From assembly GCF_003289645.1 (NCBI RefSeq), contig NZ_QLYX01000002.1, forward strand, positions 310,001 through 374,000: 64,000 bases of DNA. Direction: 5' to 3'. The position numbers and the translations under genes are program-made. The notes under the pieces were generated by a model. It was given only the letters and a program-made list of their open reading frames with translations, was not told where the DNA came from and did not search any database. Each line of letters starts with the position of its first letter. Position 1 is the first letter of the stretch. The stretch is from Actinomadura craniellae. GTDB lineage: Bacteria; Actinomycetota; Actinomycetes; Streptosporangiales; Streptosporangiaceae. Positions 17,690-25,664 of this stretch are shown in pieces.

Positions 17690-18895
17690 ATGAGCGACCA
17701 TCCGACCAACGACGCCATCAACCTGATCAGCGGCGAGTTCTGGGGGCGCGACCCGCACGACGAGCTGCGCTGGATGCGCGAGCACGCCCCGGTCTACCGC
17801 GACCCCCACAGCGGAGCCTGGGGCGTCGCCAAGCACGAGGACGTCCGGCTGGTCTCGCGCACCCCCGAGGTGTTCTCCAGCGCCCAGGGCATCCGGGCCG
17901 ACTCCGGCCCGATGCCCATGATGATCGACATGGACGACCCGGCGCACAAGCTGCGGCGCAAGCTGGTCAACGCCGGGTTCACCCCCCGCCGGGTCACCGC
18001 GCAGGAGGACTACCTGCGGCAGCTCTGCGACGACATCATCGACCGGGTGTGCGAGCGGGGCGAGTGCGACTTCGTCTGGGACATCGCCGCCCCCCTGCCG
18101 CTGATCGTGATCGCGGACGCGCTCGGCATCGCGCCCGAGGACCGTTCCACGCTGCTGACCTGGTCCGACGACATGGTCCGCGGGCTGACCGGCGGCGCCG
18201 TCCCCGAGCTGCTGGTCAAGGCGGGCGAGGCGTTCAACGGGTTCACCGAGTACGCCGGCCGGGTCATCTCCGACCGCCGGGACCGCCCCCGCGACGACCT
18301 CATCAGCCTGCTGGTGCACGCCGAGATCGACGGCGACCGGCTGGACCACGACTCGCTGGTGCAGGAGTCGCTGCTCATCCTGATCGGCGGGGACGAGACC
18401 ACCCGGCACGTGATCTCCGGCGGCGCCTGGCAGCTGTTCCGCCACCCCGACCAGCGGCAGGCCCTGATCGACGACCCCGGCCGGCTGCCCACGGCGATCG
18501 AGGAGATGCTCCGCTGGGTGTCGCCGGTCAAGAACATGAACCGCACGGCCACCCGGGACGTCGAGCTGCGCGGCCAGCGCATCCGGGAAGGCGACAACGT
18601 CCTGCTGCTCTACCCCTCGGCCAACCGCGACGAGGACGTCTTCACCGACCCCGACCGCTTCGACATCGCGCGCTCCCCCAACGACCACATAGCGTTCGGC
18701 AACGGACCGCACTTCTGTCTGGGCAACAGCCTGGCCCGGCTGGAGCTGCGGGTCATGTTCGAGCAGTTGCTGACCCGGCTGCCCGACATGGAACCGGTCG
18801 ACGCGGCCGAGCCGGCGCACCGTCCGGCCAACTTCGTGTCCGGCTACGAGTCCATGAAGGTGCGTTTCACCCCCGCGCCCCGGGCGGGCGACTGA
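17690..18895 (+). CDS. Cytochrome P450, CYP142/CYP125-like
   Basis: A 401-residue P450. The I-helix reads LIGGDETTRHVISGG, the K-helix EEMLRWVSPVKNMNRTATRDVEL, and the heme loop IAFGNGPHFCLGNSLARLELRVMFEQLLTRLPD. The stretch from NRTATRD to the heme loop resembles CYP142, which oxidises the steroid side-chain end in mycobacteria; that comparison is from memory. AGGAGA precedes ATG 17690. It shares the operon with the P450 at 16486 and a crotonase. Confidence 0.88.
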   Translation: MSDHPTNDAINLISGEFWGRDPHDELRWMREHAPVYRDPHSGAWGVAKHEDVRLVSRTPEVFSSAQGIRADSGPMPMMIDMDDPAHKLRRKLVNAGFTPRRVTAQEDYLRQLCDDIIDRVCERGECDFVWDIAAPLPLIVIADALGIAPEDRSTLLTWSDDMVRGLTGGAVPELLVKAGEAFNGFTEYAGRVISDRRDRPRDDLISLLVHAEIDGDRLDHDSLVQESLLILIGGDETTRHVISGGAWQLFRHPDQRQALIDDPGRLPTAIEEMLRWVSPVKNMNRTATRDVELRGQRIREGDNVLLLYPSANRDEDVFTDPDRFDIARSPNDHIAFGNGPHFCLGNSLARLELRVMFEQLLTRLPDMEPVDAAEPAHRPANFVSGYESMKVRFTPAPRAGD

Positions 18896-18921
18896 GCCCG
18901 GCCGTCGATCTGGAGGATGTC

Positions 18922-19743
18922 ATTTCCGATTACAAGACCCTGCGGTACGAGGAGCGCAACGGCGTCGCCTGGGTCACCCTGGACCGCCCGGAGGTGCACA
19001 ACGCCTTCGACATGGTCATGATGCGCGAGCTGTACGAGTGCTGGCGCGGGCTGCGCGACAACGACGACGTCAACGTCATCGTGCTCACCGGCTCCGGGGA
19101 CAAGGCGTTCTGCACCGGCCTGGACCGCATCGCCGAGAACGTCGGCGCCACCGACCACACCGAGGGCCTCGGGCGCCGCGGCGCCACCCCGATGCACACC
19201 GACGACCCCTGCGACTGGCTGCCGCCCAAGACGGCGGCCGAGCTGTGGAAGCCGGTCGTGGCCGCGGTCAACGGCATGGCCTGCGCCGGGGCGTTCTACC
19301 TGCTGGGCGAGGTCGACATCATCATCGCGGCCGAGCACGCGACGTTCTTCGACCCGCACACCACCTACGGGATGCCGGCGGTCTTCGAGCCGATGTCGAT
19401 GCTCCAGCGGATGCCGCTCGGGGAGGTGCTGCGGATGTCCCTGATGGGCGCCTACGAGCGGATGAGCGCGCAGCGGGCCCACGAGGTGGGGCTGGTGCAG
19501 GAGGTCGTCCCCGCGGACGAGCTGATCGAGGCCGCCCGGCACGTGGCCGAGGCCATCGCCTCCCAGCCGCCGCTGGCGGTCCAGACGACCACGCGGGCCA
19601 TCTGGTACGCCCAGGAGCTGGGCTACCGGCAGGCTCTGGACGTGGCCAAGACGCTCGTCCAGCTCGGCCTCGACAAGGACTCCCTGGCGGCCGGCAAGGA
19701 GCTGTTCGATTCGGGCCGGCGCACCCCGTGGCGGCTGCGCTGA
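18922..19743 (+). CDS. Crotonase-family protein, apparent ATT start
   Basis: A 273-residue crotonase with TLRYEERNGVAWVTLDRPEVHNAFD and, near residue 110, VVAAVNGMACAGAFYLLGEVDIIIAAEHATFFDPHTTYG. The hydratase Glu positions are Tyr and His. No ATG, GTG or TTG lies in frame at a sensible place. GGAGG at 18912-18916 is followed after 5 bases by ATT 18922, and ISDYKTLRYE then aligns with the MTDY-type N-terminus seen in relatives. CTG 18910 or CTG 18892 would be other unusual starts. It is the last gene of the operon starting at 14232. Confidence 0.82.
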   Translation: MSDYKTLRYEERNGVAWVTLDRPEVHNAFDMVMMRELYECWRGLRDNDDVNVIVLTGSGDKAFCTGLDRIAENVGATDHTEGLGRRGATPMHTDDPCDWLPPKTAAELWKPVVAAVNGMACAGAFYLLGEVDIIIAAEHATFFDPHTTYGMPAVFEPMSMLQRMPLGEVLRMSLMGAYERMSAQRAHEVGLVQEVVPADELIEAARHVAEAIASQPPLAVQTTTRAIWYAQELGYRQALDVAKTLVQLGLDKDSLAAGKELFDSGRRTPWRLR

Positions 19744-19754
19744 CCAGGGCCCGG

Positions 19755-19797
19755 CGCGAAGGGAGGGCACGGCAGAGCACTGTGCCCTTCCCTCGCG
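19755..19797. terminator. Hairpin between convergent crotonase genes
   Basis: Arms 19755-19772 and 19780-19797 pair over 16-18 bp with two or three mismatches around a 7-base loop. It lies in the 55-bp gap between two convergent stop codons. Confidence 0.7.
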
Positions 19798-19798
19798 T

Positions 19799-20569
19799 TC
19801 ACACCCGGTCGCGGAGGCCGTCGGCCAGGCCCGGGGCGCGCAGCAGGTCGCCGAACGCGGCGTCCTCCCGGGCGCGGGCCCGGGCGATCTGGTCGCGGTG
19901 GGCCTCGGTGACCAGGCGTTTGGTGGCCAGCAGCGCGGGCAACGGCTTGGCCGCGATCTCCCGGGCCAGCTCGTGCGTCGTCTCCAGCAGGGTCTCGGCC
20001 GGGCACGCGCACAGCGCGAGCCCGCTGCGCACGGCCTGTTCCGCGGTGATCCAGCGACCGGTGTACAGGGCCAGCGCGGCCTGCTGCTGCCCCATCCGCA
20101 GCGGAAGCAGGTAGCTGCTTCCCGCCTCCGGGACGACTCCCATCGCGGTGAACGGGGCCAGCAGCCGGGCGTGCTCGGCGACCAGCACCAGGTCGCAGTA
20201 GCCGAGCATGGTCAGCCCCAGCCCGACGCCGGAGCCGTTCACCGCGGCCAGCAGCGGCTTGGGGAAGTCCGCCAGCGCGCCCAGCAGCGCCCGGAACCCC
20301 GCCCCCATGTCGCCGGAGGACTCTCCGGCGGCGTGCGCGCCGGCGTACCCGGCCATCTCCTGCAGGTCGGTCCCCGCGGAGAAGGTGCGGCCCGCGCCGG
20401 TGAGCACCACGACGGACACCTCGCCGTCCGCCGCGGCGTCCGCCAGTGCCCCGGCCAGCGCGTGGTAGAGCACTTCGTTGAACGCGTTGGCGCGCTCGGG
20501 CCGGTGGAAGGTGAGCGTGCGCACCCGCTCCCGGTCGGCCAGGTCCAGTGCCCGCGGCTCCGCGCTCAT
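19799..20569 (-). CDS. Enoyl-CoA hydratase/isomerase family protein
   Basis: A 256-residue crotonase with VRTLTFHRPERANAFN, LTGAGRTFSAGTDLQEM and AAVNGSGVGLGLTMLGYCDLVLVAEHARLLAPFTAMGVVPEAGSS. The hydratase Glu144/Glu164 positions are not Glu; GVVPEAG carries the Glu found in enoyl-CoA isomerases, so double-bond isomerisation is the more likely job. A GAGG-type ribosome site precedes ATG 20569. It is a single-gene unit with its own AT-rich promoter island. Confidence 0.83.
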   Translation of the reverse strand: MSAEPRALDLADRERVRTLTFHRPERANAFNEVLYHALAGALADAAADGEVSVVVLTGAGRTFSAGTDLQEMAGYAGAHAAGESSGDMGAGFRALLGALADFPKPLLAAVNGSGVGLGLTMLGYCDLVLVAEHARLLAPFTAMGVVPEAGSSYLLPLRMGQQQAALALYTGRWITAEQAVRSGLALCACPAETLLETTHELAREIAAKPLPALLATKRLVTEAHRDQIARARAREDAAFGDLLRAPGLADGLRDRV

Positions 20570-20596
20570 CCGCCCACCTCACCCGCGTCGCTTAGC

Positions 20597-20616
20597 TGAT
20601 CTTAAATATAAAATCA
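20597..20616. promoter_or_regulatory. AT-rich promoter/operator island
   Basis: TGATCTTAAATATAAAATCA carries TGAT and ATCA ends 12 bp apart with a partly symmetric AT-rich centre. It lies 28 bp before the minus-strand crotonase start and resembles the island at 14157. Confidence 0.5.
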
Positions 20617-20634
20617 GATAATGCGCTGTCGCGG

Positions 20635-21369
20635 CTATGCCGTGGGGTCCTCGGCCGGGGCGGCGGTGACGTGCTCGCCGAAGAACGCGAAGATCCTGTC
20701 CCAGCCGTCGGCGGCGTTCTCCCCGCCCTTGCCCATGCCGAAGACGACCTTGGCCACGGGGCCGAGCGGGGCCGGGGGCACGTACCCGGTGAGGAAGCTG
20801 TGCCCGGTGCCGGGGTACTCCTTGACGTCGTGCGGCACGCCGGCCGCGGTCAGGGCGCGCTCCAGTTTCCGTGCGGCGCCAGGCAGGCTGCGGTCCGCGC
20901 TCCCGTAGCTGGCGACGATCGGGCACGCTCCGCGCAGGGCCTCCTCGGGCTTGCGCGGCAGGATCCCGTAGTTGTCCGCCGCGGCCTGGAAGCCGTACCT
21001 GGCGGCGGCGACCAGCGCGAATCCGCCGCCCATGCAGAACCCCGCGACGCCGACGGCGCCGGTGCAGTCGTCCCGGCCCGCCAGCCAGGCCCGGGTCGCC
21101 TCGATGTGGTCGTAGGTCGGCCCGCGCTGGGCGCGCATGTCGCGCATCGCCTTGCGCACGCAGCGCAGCCAGGGCGCCCCCGCGTACAGGTCCGGGAGCA
21201 CCGCCAGGTAACCGTGCGCGGCGAACCGGTCGGTCGCGGCACGCATGTCCGCGGTGGCGCCCATCGCCTCGAACAGCACGACCACGCCGGGCCAGGGCCC
21301 CTCGCCGTCCGGTACCGCAAGGTAGCCGGGCAGTTCCCGCGCTCCCGCGGGGATGGTCACGTCGGCCAT
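20635..21369 (-). CDS. Dienelactone hydrolase family protein
   Basis: A 244-residue alpha/beta hydrolase. The nucleophile motif is GFCMGGG near residue 107, with Cys in place of Ser as in dienelactone hydrolases; the Asp is in SYGSADRSL and the His in PGTGHSF near 200. N-terminal VTIPAGARELPGYLAVPDGEGPWPGVVVLFEAMG is typical. It may open a lactone or hydrolyse an ester. Upstream lies a GTACGTAC-type repeat pair like that in front of alkB, so it probably belongs to the same regulon. Confidence 0.85.
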   Translation of the reverse strand: MADVTIPAGARELPGYLAVPDGEGPWPGVVVLFEAMGATADMRAATDRFAAHGYLAVLPDLYAGAPWLRCVRKAMRDMRAQRGPTYDHIEATRAWLAGRDDCTGAVGVAGFCMGGGFALVAAARYGFQAAADNYGILPRKPEEALRGACPIVASYGSADRSLPGAARKLERALTAAGVPHDVKEYPGTGHSFLTGYVPPAPLGPVAKVVFGMGKGGENAADGWDRIFAFFGEHVTAAPAEDPTA

Positions 21370-21394
21370 TTCGCCCGCCCTTCAGATATACGCC

Positions 21395-21425
21395 GTACGT
21401 GCAGGGCAATGTACACCGTACGTAC
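21395..21425. promoter_or_regulatory. Paired GTACGTAC-type operator upstream of the hydrolase
   Basis: GTACGTGC (21395-21402) and the perfect palindrome GTACGTAC (21418-21425) lie 23 bp apart, 26 bp before the hydrolase start. The same octamer occurs twice at 23131-23167, upstream of alkB and beside a tetR gene. A shared TetR-type repressor site is the simplest reading. Confidence 0.6.
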
Positions 21426-21475
21426 CCGGCCATCGAGGGCCGGGCGTGGCGGCCGTCCGGCCCCGGGCGGTGCGG

Positions 21476-21655
21476 TCAGGCCCGGCTGATCTCGGCCATC
21501 TGGAAGTCGGCCTTGGCCGCCCCGCAGTCCGGGCAGGACCAGTCGCCCGGGACGTCCTCCCACCGCGTGCCGGGCGGGATGTCCTCCTCGGGCCAGCCCC
21601 GGGCCTCGTCGTAGACGAACCCGCAGACCATGCACTCCCAGACCCGGTACTCCAC
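21476..21655 (-). CDS. Rubredoxin, second copy
   Basis: A 59-residue rubredoxin: [17 protein letters not shown] near the start and [13 protein letters not shown] near the end give the four Cys that bind one iron. Rubredoxins pass electrons to AlkB-type alkane hydroxylases. GTG 21655 has a weak ribosome site; GTG 21664, overlapping the rubA stop as GTGA, would add three residues. It is the third gene of the alkB operon. Confidence 0.9.
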   Translation of the reverse strand: MEYRVWECMVCGFVYDEARGWPEEDIPPGTRWEDVPGDWSCPDCGAAKADFQMAEISRA

Positions 21656-21660
21656 GCGCC

Positions 21661-21819
21661 TCACACCTTCTCGAAGTCGATCTTCTCGCGGACGCCGCAG
21701 TCGGGGCAGCACCAGTCGTCGGGCACCCGCGCCCAGGGGGTCCCTGCCGGGAAGCCCTCGCGCGGCTCCCCGGCCGCCTCGTCGTAGCGGTAGTCGCAGA
21801 CCGGGCAGCGGTAGGTCAT
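21661..21819 (-). CDS. rubA: Rubredoxin, first copy
   Basis: A 52-residue rubredoxin with [14 protein letters not shown] and [16 protein letters not shown], giving two CxxC iron-binding pairs. Its ATG overlaps the alkB stop as ATGA, so the two are translationally coupled. The pairing of two rubredoxin types after alkB is usual in actinobacterial alkane hydroxylase operons, where the second type is generally the competent electron donor. No rubredoxin reductase gene is present in the window. Confidence 0.92.
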   Translation of the reverse strand: MTYRCPVCDYRYDEAAGEPREGFPAGTPWARVPDDWCCPDCGVREKIDFEKV

Positions 21820-23003
21820 GCCGCCCGCTCCCCGGTCCCGGCGGGGGCCGGCGGGGCGACGCCGTAGCGGGCGTGCTTGCCGGGCTGGATGTTGGCCAGG
21901 GAGGCGTCACCGCCGTAGTGCCGGATGACCCGCTTGTCCATCACCCGCCGCCAGATCGGCGGGATGAGGGCCAAGCGGGTCATGAGGGCGTAGCCGGAGG
22001 GCAGTTCGGGGGCTTCCTCGCAGTGCCGCAGCGCCTGGTAGCGGCGGGTGGGGTTGGCGTGGTGGTCGCTGTGCCGCTGCAGGTGGTACAGCGCGATGTT
22101 GGAGGCGATGTCGTCGCTGTTCCAGGAGTGCCGGGGGGCGCACCGCTCGTACCGGCCCGCGGGGGTCCGCTGCCGCAGCAGCCCGTAGTGCTCCAGGTAG
22201 TTGACGACCTCCAGCATCGTGAACCCCAGGACGGCCTGGACCAACAGGTAGGGGACGATGCCGGCGCCGAACACGCCGGTCAGGACGCCGAACAGCACGG
22301 CGGTCATCGCCCAGGAGTTGAGCACGTCGTTGCGCGGCGTCCACGGGCCCCTGCCGGTGCGCGCGAGCCGGGCCCGCTCCAGCCGCCAGGCCGACTTCAG
22401 GCCGCCCCACACGGTGCGCGGCCAGAACCGGTAGAAGCTCTCGCCCAGCCGGGCGCTGGCCGGATCCTCCGGAGTCGCCACCCGCACGTGGTGGCCCCGG
22501 TTGTGCTCGATGTAGAAGTGCCCGTAGGCGGTCTGCGCCAGCGCGACCTTCGACAGCCAGCGCTCCACCGACTCCTTCTTGTGGCCGAGTTCGTGCGCGG
22601 CGTTGATGCCGATCCCGCCGACGACGGCGATCGTCAGCAGGATGCCGATCTTCTCCCACGCCGCCACGTCGCCGCGCGACCACATCCAGGCGGCCAGCAC
22701 CAGGCCCCCGTACTGCAGCGGCAGGTACAGGTACACGCACCAGCGGTAGTACCGCTGGTTCTCCAGCCAGGTCAGAACGCTCTCGGGCGGGTTCGCGGAG
22801 TCCTTGCCCAGCACCATGTCCAGCAGCGGGGTGACGACGCCCAGCAGGACCAGGCCGGAGAACCAGAACACCCCCCACCCGGTGGCCTCGACCAGCCCCC
22901 AGCCCACGAACGGCGACAGCGGCACGGCCAGGCCCAGCAGCCACAGGTACTTCTTCCGGTCGACCCAGTCCACGTCCATGACGTCGGCGGTCTCGGTTGT
23001 CAT
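21816..23003 (-). CDS. alkB: Alkane 1-monooxygenase AlkB
   Basis: A 395-residue integral-membrane diiron hydroxylase that adds oxygen to the terminal carbon of medium-chain alkanes. The histidine motifs are present in order: HELGHKK near residue 138, [20 protein letters not shown] near 168, [10 protein letters not shown] near 268 and [11 protein letters not shown] near 308. Several hydrophobic helices fill residues 18-60, 88-135 and 230-260. It heads alkB-rubA-rubredoxin. Upstream lies a GTACGTAC repeat pair and, beyond it, a divergent tetR. The set looks complete except for the reductase. Confidence 0.95.
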   Translation of the reverse strand: MTTETADVMDVDWVDRKKYLWLLGLAVPLSPFVGWGLVEATGWGVFWFSGLVLLGVVTPLLDMVLGKDSANPPESVLTWLENQRYYRWCVYLYLPLQYGGLVLAAWMWSRGDVAAWEKIGILLTIAVVGGIGINAAHELGHKKESVERWLSKVALAQTAYGHFYIEHNRGHHVRVATPEDPASARLGESFYRFWPRTVWGGLKSAWRLERARLARTGRGPWTPRNDVLNSWAMTAVLFGVLTGVFGAGIVPYLLVQAVLGFTMLEVVNYLEHYGLLRQRTPAGRYERCAPRHSWNSDDIASNIALYHLQRHSDHHANPTRRYQALRHCEEAPELPSGYALMTRLALIPPIWRRVMDKRVIRHYGGDASLANIQPGKHARYGVAPPAPAGTGERAA

Positions 23004-23130
23004 GACACCTCCAGGTGTCGCTCAAGCCGGGTCTCGGTGGAACGACGCGGTGGCCCGGCCGCCGACGACCTCCGCTCCCGGCCCGCTCGGCGGCACCGGC
23101 GGCCGTCGCCACCGCGGTCACCATGCCATG

Positions 23131-23167
23131 GTACGTACAGTGTAAACAAGATTTATGCCGTACGTAC
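23131..23167. promoter_or_regulatory. Paired GTACGTAC palindromes between alkB and tetR
   Basis: Two perfect GTACGTAC palindromes at 23131-23138 and 23160-23167 flank an AT-rich core (TGTAAACAAGATTTATGC) in the 367-bp divergent gap. Position and symmetry fit an operator controlling alkB and perhaps the tetR gene. The rest of the gap (23168-23370) is GC-rich with nothing else recognised. Confidence 0.65.
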
Positions 23168-23370
23168 CACCGGGCGGCCCGTCCCGGCGTCCCTCGGCGG
23201 AGCGGCCCCGCGAGCGTGATAGACCTGTGCTCGCACGGCACGCGCGAAGACCGTGGTCACGCGATGCGGCCGTAGGCTCGGAAGAGAGTCGGGAGAGCAC
23301 CCCGAGAGGTCCGTCCCGGCGCCCTCGAGTGCGGCCCGCCGGGCGGGGAGTTCGGGCAGAGAGAGTGGTG

Positions 23371-24039
23371 ATGGCGGAGAAGCCGGCCGGTCGCGTCGAG
23401 CGGCGGCCTCTGACGCGCGAGCTGATCGTCCGGACGTCCATCGCGCTCATCGAGCGGGACGGCGCCAAGGCCCTGTCCATGCGGAAGATCGCGGCCGAGC
23501 TCGGGGTCGGCGTGATGTCGCTGTACAACCACGTGCCCAACAAGGACGCGCTCCTGGCGGCCGTGGCCGAATCCGTCCTGGCGGAGCTGGACGTGCCCGA
23601 CGCCGATCCCGACCGGGACTGGAAGCTCAACGCCCGCGCCATGGCCGCCGCCTTCCAGGCCACCGCCCGACGCCACCCGCGGAGCATGTACCTGGCGCTG
23701 ACCAGCAGGGCCGGCCAGCTGTCCGGCTGGCGTACCGCCGAGCGGGCCCTGGCGCTGTTCGACGCCGCGGGGTTCGACGGCGCCACCTCGGTACGCGCGC
23801 TGCGGGCGCTCATGTCGTACGTGATCGGCGCCCAGGTGCTGGAGGGCGGTGCCCTCAGGATGTCGGAGCGGCTGCCGGGCGAGCCGGCCGAACCGCAAAT
23901 CAACATCGACCTCGCCGAGATCCCCCGCGTCGTCGAACTAGCCGACGAGCTGGTCCGGCTCGACCCCGAGGCCGACTTCGAGTGCGGCCTGGAGATGCTG
24001 CTCTCGGCCCTCGACCGGCTTCCCCGCGCGACCCCCTGA
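23371..24039 (+). CDS. TetR-family regulator, probable alkB repressor
   Basis: A 222-residue TetR-type protein. The HTH covers TRELIVRTSIALIERDGAKALSMRKIAAELGVGVMSLYNHVPNKDALLAAV (residues about 16-65), followed by a helical ligand-binding domain. ATG 23371 follows GAGAG; an in-frame ATG at 23155 would add 72 low-complexity residues and lies inside the operator region, so it is less likely. Divergence from alkB and the GTACGTAC sites suggest that it represses alkane oxidation. It is related to the TetR protein encoded tail-to-tail at 24051. Confidence 0.88.
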   Translation: MAEKPAGRVERRPLTRELIVRTSIALIERDGAKALSMRKIAAELGVGVMSLYNHVPNKDALLAAVAESVLAELDVPDADPDRDWKLNARAMAAAFQATARRHPRSMYLALTSRAGQLSGWRTAERALALFDAAGFDGATSVRALRALMSYVIGAQVLEGGALRMSERLPGEPAEPQINIDLAEIPRVVELADELVRLDPEADFECGLEMLLSALDRLPRATP

Positions 24040-24054
24040 GCCCGCGGGGCTCAG
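24036..24054. terminator. Hairpin containing both stop codons of convergent tetR genes
   Basis: CTGAGCCC-GCG-GGGCTCAG is a perfect 8-bp inverted repeat whose arms include the stop codon of each tetR gene. It is compact and probably serves both genes. Confidence 0.6.
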
Positions 24055-24716
24055 TCCGCGCGCCGGCCCAACACCTCGATCGCGGACAGGAACAGCTCCA
24101 GGCCGAACTCGAAATCGGCGTCCGACCCGTGCTCGGCCAGCTCGTCGGGCACCGCGGCGACGTGCGGGAAGCCGGTGGCGTCCAGCTCCCGCAGGCCGTC
24201 GGCCAAGCCACCCGGCTGCTCCCGCAGGAACTTGCTCAGGCCGGCCTCCCGCAACTGGGAGCCGAACGCGTAGGCCATCAGCGCGCGCATGACGCGCACG
24301 GAGGTGACGCCGTCGAGGCCGGCGGCGGCGCACAGGTCCAGGGCGCGTTCGATCGCGCGCAGCCCGACCGGGATCCCGGTCTTGCTCGCCACCGCGAGCG
24401 CCAGGCTCCGCGGGTACTCGTCGGCGGTCCGGCGGAAGGCCCAGATGAGATCACGCGCACCGGCCCGCCAGTCACCGGGCTTCTCCGCGGGCAGCTCCAG
24501 GGTGCCCATCACGTACTCGGCCACGCCCCGGACGAGCGCCTCCTTGTTGGGCACGTGGTTGTACATCGCCATCGCGGTCACGCCCAGCTCGCCCGCGACC
24601 GCGCGCATCGACAGGGCCTCGGCGCCCTCGCGCTCGATGAGGCCGACGGCGGTGTGCACGATGAGCTCGCGGTTGAGCACGACCCGCATGACCGGCTGTG
24701 GTGGGCGCTTCGGCAT
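24051..24716 (-). CDS. TetR-family regulator
   Basis: A 221-residue TetR-type protein with the HTH LNRELIVHTAVGLIEREGAEALSMRAVAGELGVTAMAMYNHVPNKEALV, very close to that of the 23371 protein, so the two look like an old duplication. AGGAGGAG lies about 10 bp before ATG 24716; a second ATG at 24690 is possible. It diverges from the flavin/F420 oxidoreductase at 24984, a likely target. No operator palindrome was evident in the 267-bp gap. Confidence 0.85.
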   Translation of the reverse strand: MPKRPPQPVMRVVLNRELIVHTAVGLIEREGAEALSMRAVAGELGVTAMAMYNHVPNKEALVRGVAEYVMGTLELPAEKPGDWRAGARDLIWAFRRTADEYPRSLALAVASKTGIPVGLRAIERALDLCAAAGLDGVTSVRVMRALMAYAFGSQLREAGLSKFLREQPGGLADGLRELDATGFPHVAAVPDELAEHGSDADFEFGLELFLSAIEVLGRRAD

Positions 24717-24983
24717 GGCCCGATCTCCTCCTGCCCGGAACGGCTCCTGATCGCCCCCGCGGGCAGACGCCCCGGCAAGTGTACGCACGCGAACGGCCGG
24801 AGCCCTCCGCTCCGGCTCCCGCCCGGAAGCCGGAACGGGGCCGGTCAGCCGATGCGGAGCGGGAGCGTGCGCGGACCGCGGACCTGGCCGGCGGCCCGAG
24901 CGGGTGGCCGTACGGGCGTGCGTGCCGGGTACGGCAGGATCGGAGGCAGACCCATCCTGGCCGGAACGGAAGGACACCCCACC

Positions 24984-25421
24984 ATGACCGACAGCGCGAC
25001 GGACGAGGCCCTGCACCGGCTGCTGGCCGACCGGCCACAGGGCGTGCTCGTCACCCTCAAGGCCGACGGGCGCCCCCAGCTGTCGAACGTCAACCACCAC
25101 TACGACCCTGGCAAGCGGCTGCTGCGCGTGTCGGTCACCGACGACCGCGCCAAGACCCGCAACCTCAAACGCGACCCGCGCGCCTCCTACCACGTCACCA
25201 GCGAGGACTTCTGGGCGTACGCCGTCGCCGAGGGCACCGCCGAGTTCTCCGAGGTCGCCGCCGACCCCCACGACGCCGCCGTCGAGGAACTCATCGACCT
25301 CTACCGCGACGTCGCCGGCGAGCACCCCGACTGGGACGACTACCGTGCCGCGATGGTCCGCGACCGGCGCCTGGTCCTGCGCATCCACGTCGACCGCGTC
25401 TACGGCGCCCCACCCCGCTGA
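24984..25421 (+). CDS. PPOX-class flavin/F420-dependent oxidoreductase
   Basis: A 145-residue split-barrel protein: RPQGVLVTLKADGRPQLSNVNHHYDPGKRLLRVSVTDDRAKTRNLKRDPRASYHVTSEDFWAYAVAEGTAEF. This matches the small pyridoxamine-phosphate-oxidase-like proteins of actinobacteria, many of which bind F420 rather than FMN. It may reduce small electrophiles. GGAAGGA precedes ATG 24984. The 243 bp after it hold no recognisable gene. Confidence 0.82.
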   Translation: MTDSATDEALHRLLADRPQGVLVTLKADGRPQLSNVNHHYDPGKRLLRVSVTDDRAKTRNLKRDPRASYHVTSEDFWAYAVAEGTAEFSEVAADPHDAAVEELIDLYRDVAGEHPDWDDYRAAMVRDRRLVLRIHVDRVYGAPPR

Positions 25422-25664
25422 TCCCGGCCCCGCGAGGTCGGCACGTACCGGCCGGGTCGCGTGCCGTGCGGGAACCACGGCCCCGGGCGGGCGCTGCCGG
25501 GACTGTGGCGGGGCGCAGCCGGCACATGCGCGCCAGCGTTGGTCCACGATCGACGGATTGCATGCCATGTGTCATGGTTCGTCCGCGCAAGGGGTATGAA
25601 GGTGGGGCGAGTTCCGGATCTTGGCTTCCCCGCCGGTAGGTACGGACATGTGGAGGCTGAACCC

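Noticed and set aside
23218-23340. Possible small RNA or riboswitch in the alkB/tetR gap
   Set aside because: I see GC-rich sequence without a conserved riboswitch core or clear terminator, so no RNA feature is claimed.
23155-23370. N-terminal extension of the TetR protein from ATG 23155
   Set aside because: The extra residues are low-complexity, and the start lies within the GTACGTAC operator; ATG 23371 has a ribosome site and gives a normal TetR start.
25422-25664. Gene between the flavin/F420 oxidoreductase and the primase-like gene
   Set aside because: The in-frame sequence upstream of GTG 25665 (from 25461) has no domain and lacks a ribosome site; it is treated as leader DNA.
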